Part shown: in pieces, positions 55,256 to 64,000 of the stretch
Layout: the number at the start of each line of letters is the position of its first letter
How positions within the stretch are numbered: the stretch's first letter is position 1
NCBI GenBank assembly: GCA_002270565.1
Contig: NQMI01000022.1
Coordinates: 310,001-374,000 of the forward strand
Direction of reading: 5' to 3'
DNA: 64,000 bases
Source: Stenocarpella maydis
Taxonomy: Eukaryota > Ascomycota > Sordariomycetes > Diaporthales > Diaporthaceae
The notes under the pieces: model-generated
Told to the model about the DNA's origin: nothing
What the model saw: the letters and a program-made list of their open reading frames with translations, nothing else
The model's database searches: none
Program-made: the position numbers and the translations under genes

Positions 55256-56148
55256 TTTGATGTTTTGGTGTTAGAGACTTTTTGACGTTCTTGAAGTTGG
55301 GCTGAGTTCAAGGTTGCGGTCTGTGGTCAAACAATCTTCGTGGCGGCAGAGATGGCTTTATACACATGGAGTCAAGGGGGAGGCCGTTTTGCTCTCAACA
55401 CCCTCTCACAGCAACTGTTTGCTTAATGATGTCATCCCACGAGGACGTCACTAAAAGGGCCCGGCCTGAGACAGCTCCTGCAGTGTAACTCTAGGGAGTT
55501 GTCTAGATTAATTAGCGCCCGCAAGGTTAGCCTTCATCTGGTCTCAGCGGAGGCCGCTAGCTGGCTTGGGAGTAGGCGCGGGCGAAGCTAGGGCAATGTA
55601 CCGGAAGTCAGGGGTGAATACTGGCGCATCAATAAGTCACTTCCATGATGCTTAGAGCAAGATGATATTGAAGGAAAACCGAGAAGTGGTTAGTGGGTCT
55701 GACAAAACACACGGCCCGAACGGGTACAAGGGCTGACGGGAAACGACACGCCATGTTATATCATCTTCTGGGTGCAGAAGAGTCACTGCTTACCTAGGTA
55801 TGCATTGATGCTCTTTATTAGTGACAAATATCAGGCTGTGATGAGTCTTTTGGGCACGTAACTATCTAATGCACACACGTTGAGCGTTATCTCAAAGCGG
55901 CTAGGAAGTCAAAGTACGGGGACTTCATTCTTGCAACGTTTCTTTCTGGCTGAATGTATTGCTCGCCAGCTGTCGCAGTGAGCGAGTTGTGAATTGTTAG
56001 TCCTTTTTCAAGTTGTTAGAACTTTCTACTTGGTCTAAAGTTGAGGCTCCGACGATCCAGAAACGCTACCTACCTAAAAGACATGCCTTGAACCCACAAA
56101 CAATTCCTCACCAGCATCTCTTATTGGCTTCCCCTTATCTACCGATGC
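55256..56148. other. Intergenic, no gene seen
   Basis: About 890 bp between the promoter of the small hydrophilic gene and the 3' end of the NLR gene. A CCTAGGTATG motif lies at 55794 and CTACCTACCT at 56068. No supported coding frame. Confidence 0.5.
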
Positions 56149-59100
56149 TCAGGGAGACACCCTTGGGCTAGGACAACCCGGCACCGATGTTCCAGGGGAC
56201 GGTCCGCGAAGGCGCAGAGGGAGAGGCCCCCTCTGCCCACCGCCCGCACGCCTCGGGTTGAAACCCCCCCCAGACTCGGTGGTCTCCAGGCCGCGTTTTA
56301 TAACGGCCAGTTCCGAGCGCTTGGCAAAGAGTATCTCGCCATTCGTACTGATGCCGAACATGAGATTCTTGTGGTCGACGCCGACCCAATCGTTGGGCAT
56401 GAAGAAGTGTCGCACGAAATCCTCCCCTCGTCGCGCCGGGTCCTGAGGAGGTTGGAGATCGACGGTCGCGATCCACTGGTCCGTGGTATAAACTACCAGT
56501 CTTGCGCCGAAGGCTCCAATGATAAGCGCGATGCTTGAAACCAGTGCATCCTCAATCTGATGAATGGACTTTACGTCCTTGGCCGAGATCTCCATGTCCT
56601 TGGCACTCCAGACCTGGATGGTGCTTGTGGTCTTGTGGACTTTTTGCATGTCGTTGTGTGGAGCCTCCTGTACTAAGGTCTGAGTTCTGGCCGACCAAGT
56701 TGCAAATATCCGTGCCTGGGGCAATGGAGTGACACTATACACGTGCCCAAGAGACGGCATTTCGAAAGATCCGATTAAGTTCAGATGTGACCAGTTGTAA
56801 ATCTCGAGTTGAGTTTTCGATGCACGTATCAGACGATCGCTCTTCGTAGGATGTTTTGACCAATGCGAGCTCTCCGTTTTCAAAATTTGTGCAACTTGCT
56901 TCTCCTGTCCCTCTGCTAAACGCAGAAGGCAGTCCGTATCCTCCTGCGAGACCAGCACTCGCGAGTGCTCTCCCGATGTTATGATTGCCTGCAGTAACCT
57001 GTAACTCCCTAGAGGTGGCTTAATGTCTGCGATGGGAACACCAACGCACCATCTGGTTGGCTGTTTCGGGGTATTTCGTCGGGAGACCTTCCGGACTGTG
57101 ATTCTGCCAGAACGGTCTCCGGTAGTCAGGAGCGAGGACTGTTCGTCAATATCCAGGATATGTACTGGACATCTTCCAGGTAACTCAAACAAAAGCTGCG
57201 CATCAGGCTCCCCGGAAATATCGCACCCATAGACAGATCCATCTGTCAATGCATAAAAAACAGCCCTAGAGCTTTGGCAGCACGCGATGCAGGTTATATC
57301 GGCTTTCCTAGTGGCGAGGTAATCTACCTCTCGGAGCTCTGTTGGGGCGAAAGTTTTGTCACTGTTCTCGTCATCCGAGGCGTCGGTCCGGAAGAGCACC
57401 GACGGCTCCCATATCCTGCACTGATCACCACGAACCTCAATAATCCGAAGACTATCTGACGTGAAGGCGATGCTCTTGGGGACAATTGGCCTATCAAATT
57501 GAATCCTGTAAAGGGCCCTCAATGTGGAGAACTCGAACAGGGTCAAATTTCCGTGTGAATCAACTCCAGCTAGAGTTCGACCATCCGGTGACGAGGACAC
57601 CATGACAACGTTTGAATCTTCGGCAAAAGCGATAGCCTTGCCAGTGATAACATCGTAGACGACTATGTCGCCGTCGATGTAAGCTGCGGCAAGAAGACCT
57701 GTGTCGATGGCATGACTGAAGGCGACAGATCCCACTGTTGTGCTGCCCTCAGCGACTTTGTGGGATCCATATGCCGGGACTGAACCAGTCTCTTTTTGGT
57801 AGAGGTCATCCACCCTATCTTCGAGGTAATCCCACAGCACCATATCCTCGCCTCTGTATATCACACACATCAGCCCCGTCGCAGCTCCGAGGGCGATAGT
57901 CGTGGGGCACCTGAGTTGCATCTTTTCTTCTAGGTCTGCCGTCCAATTGATGGGTTCTTCACGCAGTGGCATGTTCTCGAACACTTCCCACTCGATGAGC
58001 TGACTCTGTCTCGTCACAGCTCTGAGGATGGTGTCATCCTCCGAAAACTGCAGGGCGAGACACATGGAAGAGATTTTGAAACTGGAAAGCTGCTTCCCAT
58101 CAGTTGTGGACCAGATTCGGACTGTCTTGGCTCCAGACAATGCCAGCTCTGTGCCACGCTCCGAAAAGGCAAGACGCCAGACAGGCTCATCGTGGAGGAG
58201 CGTATGAACCTCTTGGAATATAGCGTCCCCATATATCACAATGGTGCCCTTCGGTGTCATCATGCCCACGGCAAAGAGTCCGGGGCCCGCTGCAACCGCG
58301 TTGGGCTTGGCGAGCTCTTCATAAGTTATCGTGGCTAGGCAGTCGTCCCAGTTTGTTCCTGACAGACCCTGTACATTGAGCCCGCGGCACGGGTCCGAGA
58401 ATTGCTGTCGTATGGCCGATTCAGGGGGACAGAAAGGCGGTATGAGATGGTTTATCGACTGTGGTGATGCTCGCAACTGGCGCGAGAATTTCGTCACAAG
58501 GTGTATCAGATCGTCCCCCCATTTATCCAGCATCCGGAACTTCGTCTGGCCATTCGTGATGCCCAGAGGAGGCGAGTACCTCGACCGACTGGGAAAGATA
58601 TTATTGAGTGTTTTGCCGGCCTGATAAACCGTGTCAAGATCACCGCAAGCAGCATTGTGTTCAATCCAGCGGAGGACAGTGTTGGTGCTGAAGAACTCAG
58701 ACACGAGTGCAGTGATTTCTTCATCATCATCCGAGTGGAAAAGATTCAAGTGTTGAAAGACGTATTTCGACGCATAAGTGGTGAACGGGTGCTCGCTGAA
58801 TGAAGTTGGCTGGAGGAATGACGGCCTATGGGCGTGCCTCAGCTCTGATCCAGAACCTGGTGTCTTATAGCGAGGCGGTGCGTCGCTATGAAGAGTCCTG
58901 ACTTCGGCACCAGATGTTAATCTGCCGGGCCGCGATGCATTCCTGTACGTTTTGATCAAGAACTGAAGGCAAACTTTTGCTAGCCGTCGATGCCCTTCAG
59001 TCCTGGAGACTGTAAACCCGGAACTAGCAGCGCGTTCCATCAAAAATTCTCTTGCAGTTGCATGGACGAGTTGGACTTTGCCGTGGGCATCGACATAGAC

Positions 59101-61193
59101 AATATTTCCACAGCACTTCGATATAACGCGTGCAACATCGTCAAATTTGTCATCAATATCCAATTCGATGGACTCTTGCACCTCGAAAGTTGTCAGAGGC
59201 CTGAAAGCATAAGTCACCCATGCGAGCAAAGCTTTTGCAACATTCTTCCCGAAGCGGGCATTTGCCATATCCTCGAGGATTTTGGTGTACAAGGCGTCCA
59301 TATCAGCCGGAATACTTTCCAAGACCTCGTTGATCTCTTTTTCGCTGGTGACCTCCCGTAGCTCGGAGCAGATCAGAGAAGCCCACAAGAAGCAGCCCCC
59401 GGAATTTGCGAGAATTTGTGAAGCCATAGATTGTGGAGTAGGCCATCGATCTGAAGCAGGACAGGGAAGGAAGTCCAAGTTGGACTTGAGAAGCAAGGCA
59501 ATGTCCTTTTGAACATCAATATCGGAAATTGTTTCCGTTTGTATATCGACATGGAGGTTCGTGTTGCCGACATGCCTGTCCACGGGATCCCGTGATGTGA
59601 CAATGATGGAAACAGGCCATGACTCTTGAATCCTCAATAAAAAGTCCACAACTTGCAAACTGCCCTTGCACTCATCTATCGAATCAATGACCCAGTATTG
59701 TGGGCGATGAAGGCCAATTTTGAGGATACTCGACAAATAAAGTTTCCTCCAGACTGGGTTTGGGTCGATCTGGTCAAAGGGGCCGGCGTTCTCCGTAGCA
59801 TAAGCATTCGTGATCCCGAACAATATCTCGGGATGTATCATTGCCATCTGCCAAGCCATGGATCTGAGAAACGTGTTGGCACTGGATTTCGTTTTGTCCG
59901 ACGATCGGAAGAAGAAGAAACAGCAATCGTTGCCCTGTTCGCGCAGATCGTTGACGATGAAGCCGGACAGCACACTCTTACCAGCACCGGGCCGCCCACG
60001 GACCCAGAGCAGCCTTGAACCCAAGGACGCTTTCCAATCCACGTAATATCCTTTTCTCAAAAGCCACTCACAAGACCCTGGGTGTCTAAAAGAGTCCTGC
60101 ATGATGAGATCATCCGTGGGCGCATCTGAAACTCCCAAAATATGGTTGAGCATGTTGTTGTCACCCTGGACTACGCTCTGCCGCTCACGGTGTTGCTGTT
60201 CCCGGCGCAATGACACCAAAGTTGCCAGTGCATTTTGAACGGATATGTATGCCGGGTCGTTACGAGATGGGAACATGGCCACATGTCGGTGGTCGGCATC
60301 GAGCAATGTTCTTCTCTCATTCGGCAGGTTCATCACGGCACTGGCTTTGTCGACAACGAGAGCCTTACGGACGCCCAATCTCATCGGTTTGGTTTCGTAA
60401 AACGATAAGAGCTGCAATTGACCGGCAACCCGGGGAAAGTCCTCGTTGATGGACTGCAGCATAGGTGACTCGGGAAGTAGATCATCGACGAAGGGACGGG
60501 CACCCAACGGTGTGATGAGTCGAGAAAGAGCATGGGCGATGGCAGCTCCATGGTGAGGTGTTCCCAGAAAGACGACAGAAAATACTCTGTCGGCCACGTC
60601 CTGAAACGCTGGATCGCTGCGGCCGATTATATATGCCATCTTGACGACGAGCCCGCCCATGCTGTGCGCAACAAAGATAATTTGGGACTAGATAGTGGAG
60701 GCGTCAGCCTCAGCCTGGCGCTACCAGCAGAGTCCTAATACCGCGTTAGAACGTGGCATCAGACGCATACCTTGCCGTCCTGTCTCATAACAGGCGAGTC
60801 CTTGACTGCACACAACAGAGACTTTGCAAAGTCTCGCACATTCAAGACCGACTCTCGACTTAGGCCCGACGAGTAACCAAAGGTGTGAATCCTAACATCT
60901 TGGAAAGCATCATCCATAGGAAGCCATGCCTTCGGCCAGAAACTCGACGGCTTGTTGCCCTTGCTCCAAGTGCTTCGTGAGCCGCCGTTCAATCCATGGA
61001 CGAATATAATGTCAGCGACCGCTGCCGGGCCAGCGGCTCCTGGATCGTGGACAGTTGTAAGCCCCAGCGGGCCCTTTGCGCCGTCCGAGACGTCCTCCGG
61101 TTCCTGACCGCGCCGTGCAAGCGTCCTCGATAGGAAGGACCGCGCCGTTGCGGATGAACTCGCGCGGTCAAGCTCCCGGCGGCTTGCATCCAT
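56149..61193 (-). CDS. NLR-type STAND protein: alpha/beta-hydrolase, NACHT NTPase, beta-propeller-like C-terminus, 1653 aa
   Basis: Predicted cytosolic receptor-like protein. Exons 61193-60771 and 60687-56149. Residues about 60-280 are a SERAC1/PGAP1-like alpha/beta hydrolase: IIFVHGLNGGSRSTW (oxyanion strand), FVAHSMGGLVVKMAY (nucleophile Ser near 150), FLGTPHHGAAIAHAL, and DADHRHVAMF as the likely His region. A NACHT NTPase follows: Walker A GRPGAGKS at about 372-379, FFFFRSSD, Walker B YWVIDSIDEC, SIIVTSRDP (sensor) and a winged-helix-like LLAWVTYAFRPLTTFEVQES. The C-terminal half has propeller-like repeats without strict WD ends (AKTVRIWSTTDGKQL, DIVVYDVITGKAIAF, SSSPDGRTLAGVDSHG, DQCRIWEPSV). 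In fungi such proteins act in non-self recognition and regulated cell death. The start at 61193 is the first ATG in frame. A G8 run lies near the 3' end of the coding region. Confidence 0.9.
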
Positions 61194-62285
61194 CGGCACA
61201 TCAGGCAGCGGGCGGGGTGGTGCGCTTGCGGCACAGCCAGAAATTGCAGCAAATAACCCATTCAAGCGGGGCTGGCTGGGCAGTGGTCACATTTATGCAA
61301 CTGCCGACTGCCGTTAATATTGTATGCGGTTCGTCCAGGAACCATTACCGTAATCGCCGTAGTATTCCTCAGGGTGCTGGCGACAAACGGTCTATAATGA
61401 GCTCGATAGGTGGCCAGGGGAAAGGCGCAGGCAACTCTGCAACACTTGGTCTCCCAACAACAGCCAGCGCAGGTTTGTTCGTCGTTAAACCGGGCGTATT
61501 CACTCCGCTCATATGCGGGCTCGCGGCGTGTGTCTACTTTTTATCCAATAACAACTTGGTGATAAGCGCCTGCCTGCAGGGCCCTTGTAAGCCCCACTGC
61601 TGACATGGCGAGGCGTCGAAGGGAGCTCTGAGTCTTCGGGATGTGCCCTGAGGACTAATTCCGTGAAGTGATACGGAACTGCTCCCGCTGCGTGAGCCCC
61701 AATCCCGACCTGTTCCTTAGAAGCAGATGCCAGGAGTCAATCCATTGCAAGCAGGTTTATGACACCTAGGGGATACCTCAGCTTGACTCGCATAACCGAT
61801 GGTGCTCTCGGTATGTGACGTGAAATGTGCAAAGCGACTTCAAGCTTGGCTGTAGGGTGGGAACGCGTGCCGGACTTCACAAATAAGGGGTTTTAAGGGC
61901 TAGATCCAACTTTGGCGATGAGAGTTTTGCGTGGAATCGGTGACTCTGGCCTTCGGAGATTGTTAGTATCATGCATCGTTGCGGCGCAGTGTTGCAATCT
62001 TGGTGCATGAGGGCCGGTTGGAGCCTCCGAATGGATGAACAACCAAACTGTATGGTCGGATACACCACAGGAGCTGCGTGGGCTCCACCCGCACCAGTAC
62101 TGCCTGGAACTGCTAAGCGCTTATAAATATCAAGTAAAATATGACCGAAGCTTTTACCATAGCCTCTTTGCCTGAGTAAAGTGTGTTGGTGGTTGTTAAG
62201 AGGTCGATTTCCCTCCTCCCTACCCCCCTCAGAAGCGACCCCTAGACAACCCTAGCTGCCAATCTTGGCTGCTTCCCGGGTCACC
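61194..62285. other. Divergent intergenic region
   Basis: About 1.1 kb between the NLR gene (minus) and the fructosamine-kinase-like gene (plus). It must hold both promoters. Only motif-free short frames are seen. Confidence 0.5.
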
Positions 62286-63364
62286 ATGGCAGAGGAGGAA
62301 GAGTTCGTCTGGAAGGGAGAGAATCCAGTCCCAGCGCACCTAATTGGGTACATCGATGACGCCGTCAAGGATGTGCTTCCGCCAGGCACTCAAGTCCATG
62401 GCATCTCGCCAAGTGGCACATCATACTGGGCACGAACTGCCAAGATCGATGCTACAGATAAGGACGGGAACGAGACACCCTTCTTCATGAAAGTAAATAT
62501 CATCATTCAGCAACAGGTTGATCAACTTTCTAGCTGACTGGGTGCGCTACCCCCCACAGGTCCACCAGTTTGACCATGGCAAGGACATGGTTTCCTCAGA
62601 ATATATGGGGTGCAAAGCTCTATACGGCGCATACCCTGAGCTTGTACCCGAGCCGATAGCATGGGGTACCTACAAAGGAGAAGAAGATGTCCACTTCCTG
62701 GTCGTTCGGTTCTATCAGTTAACGGGGAGTATTCCAAGCGTTTCTGACTTCCCAGCGCTGCTCGCGAAGCTACAGACCAGGCCAGAAGCAGAGTCTAAGA
62801 CTGGGGGTTTCGGTTTCCCCATAATCACATATGGCGGAAACAAGCCTTCCGTGTTTCCTTTGAGCAAATCGTGGGAAAAGACGTTCGCTAGGTGTCTCGA
62901 GGCATCTTTCATCCAAGAGGAACAAAAGCATGGTCCAGACGCTGAGCTAACAAGTCTTCGAGACAAGATTTTCCGCAAAGTAATACCGAGGTTGATCCGG
63001 CCTCTTGAGACTGAAAGACGTCGTATCGATCCGGTTCTCTGCCACGGAGACTTGTGGGATGGGAATGCGTCAGTAGATGCCCTGACAGGCGAACCGAAGA
63101 TCTTCGACCCAACACCCCTGTACGGTTACAAGGAATGTAAGTTTGGAAGACTCCCCTCAAAGACTTGCCAAACTGATGCTCCTCACAGACGACTTGGCAC
63201 CCTGGTTCATCCCACGACACCAGATGACAAACGCATACATCGATGAATACACCAGACATGCCCAAATCTCAGAGCCGGTTGAGGACTTCTACGACCGAGG
63301 CATACTCTACAGCTTGTATAACACGCCTTATGAGGCTTTTCCGAGGTCAGATCCAGCTTACTGA
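62286..63364 (+). CDS. Fructosamine/ketosamine-3-kinase family protein, 319 aa, three exons
   Basis: Predicted small-molecule kinase of the protein-kinase-like fold that phosphorylates sugar amines on glycated proteins or related substrates. Exons are 62286-62492, 62560-63136 and 63189-63364; phases close. Features: SPSGTSYWARTAKIDA and FFMKVHQFDHGKDM (nucleotide-binding strand with Lys), SSEYMGCKALYGAYPELVPE (helix C Glu), EDVHFLVVRFYQL (hinge), the catalytic loop VLCHGDLWDGNASVD, and IFDPTPLYGYKEYDLAPW, where the usual FDxxxxYGHxExDL metal-binding Asp is kept. Length fits the family (about 290-320 aa). Many fungal genomes have several such paralogues of unknown substrate, so true fructosamine activity is not certain. 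Confidence 0.88.
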
Positions 63365-64000
63365 CGTAGTGGTTTAGACGGTTCAACCTCCATGCCTCAT
63401 CCTTGTACGAAGGAAATCTTCGGATGCGCAAGACGTGAATAAGCTCAGACACTCAACTCAAATTGGAGATCCCCAAATATACTGACTGGTCCACTATAGT
63501 GCAAAGAAGGATATGAGATACCTTGTCGAAAAGTACTCAGCTGGGTACGATGGCTACGCTCTAGAGCGTGGGCTTCAGGTTGATAAGCCGAGTCGGCTTG
63601 AGCATTGAGTGATGACCTTTGCACAATCATCCAGAGTACACGGCAACTCTGAAGGCGTTTTAGCGTCGGATATATATATAATAGACCTGGTCAAGTTGCT
63701 ACGCAGAAGTGCGCGCCTCATTAGAATACGTCTTCTGAGAGGCCCTTCGTACTTGAGTCCCCCAAATCTGGCATGACACAGGGGGAAAGCCCATTCCCGT
63801 AATCACATATAATTGGCTAGTGGGAGATTTATTCTTTAAACCTACTTGAACGTATCCTGAATTCCAATTATGGCCAAAATGTGCAGAGAGGACATGTTCA
63901 AAATCTGGCCTCAACACAGGGGAGGATCCCGGTAGCGGAGCACTGTTTCCTGAATCTGGGCAACTTTGAGAATGAATCGTTCCTTTCTTCAACGTTGCGG
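63365..64000. other. Right edge, no gene seen
   Basis: About 640 bp of 3' flank with a TATATATATAATA stretch near 63670. Frames up to 97 codons lack motifs. Confidence 0.5.

Noticed and set aside
61076..61603. 175-codon plus-strand frame over the NLR first exon and its upstream region
   Set aside because: No motif; the part over the NLR exon is explained by the hydrolase coding on the minus strand.

Overview
The window is genomic DNA of a filamentous ascomycete (Pezizomycotina; gene content and short introns look most like a Sordariomycete, but the species cannot be named from the sequence alone). The reasons are: many genes with 50-160 bp introns that have GTRNGT donors and CTRAC-type branch sites; typical fungal families (glucuronoyl esterase, small secreted tyrosinase, Baeyer-Villiger monooxygenase, NACHT-type NLR, CSC1-type channel); and transposons with C-to-T decay typical of RIP. 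Gene models here were spliced by eye; nearly all multi-exon models close in frame through every intron, which is the main support for them.

Layout. 1-2.2 kb: 5' end of a CSC1/DUF221 channel running off the left edge, and an unknown 180-aa gene. 2.2-5.7 kb: no convincing gene. 5.7-15.3 kb: MFS transporter, DUF427 protein (two apparent GC-AG introns), GNAT acetyltransferase, monocarboxylate-type MFS transporter, and a tiny single-pass membrane protein whose first exon is only the ATG. 16.3-26.2 kb: a compact redox block made of a Baeyer-Villiger monooxygenase, an UNC93-like transporter, a medium-chain reductase and an LLM-class flavin monooxygenase. 26.4-35.4 kb: a transposon island with a complete but RIP-degraded Ty1/copia element (211-bp LTRs, 5-bp target duplication ATATG) and, a few bases away, a Tc1/mariner element. 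36.6-38.2 kb: a transaldolase-family enzyme whose active site looks like fructose-6-phosphate aldolase. It may have belonged to the redox block before the transposons arrived.

39.9-55.3 kb: secreted or surface proteins (CE15 glucuronoyl esterase, a mucin-like membrane protein, an EGF plus GH43-like protein, a tyrosinase), a C2H2 zinc-finger protein, a small disordered protein, a solo copy of the copia LTR, a 17-bp minisatellite and a MITE-like element. 56.1-61.2 kb: a large NLR with an alpha/beta-hydrolase head, a NACHT NTPase and a beta-propeller-like C-terminus. 62.3-63.4 kb: a fructosamine-kinase-family protein.

How the parts may work together: the two flavin monooxygenases, the reductase, the transporter and the aldolase-like enzyme read as an oxidative catabolic or tailoring cluster (no PKS, NRPS or terpene core enzyme is present). 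The CE15, GH43-like and tyrosinase proteins fit wall or phenolic polymer attack outside the cell. The NLR is a candidate non-self recognition or programmed cell death receptor. No tRNA, rRNA or CRISPR was found.
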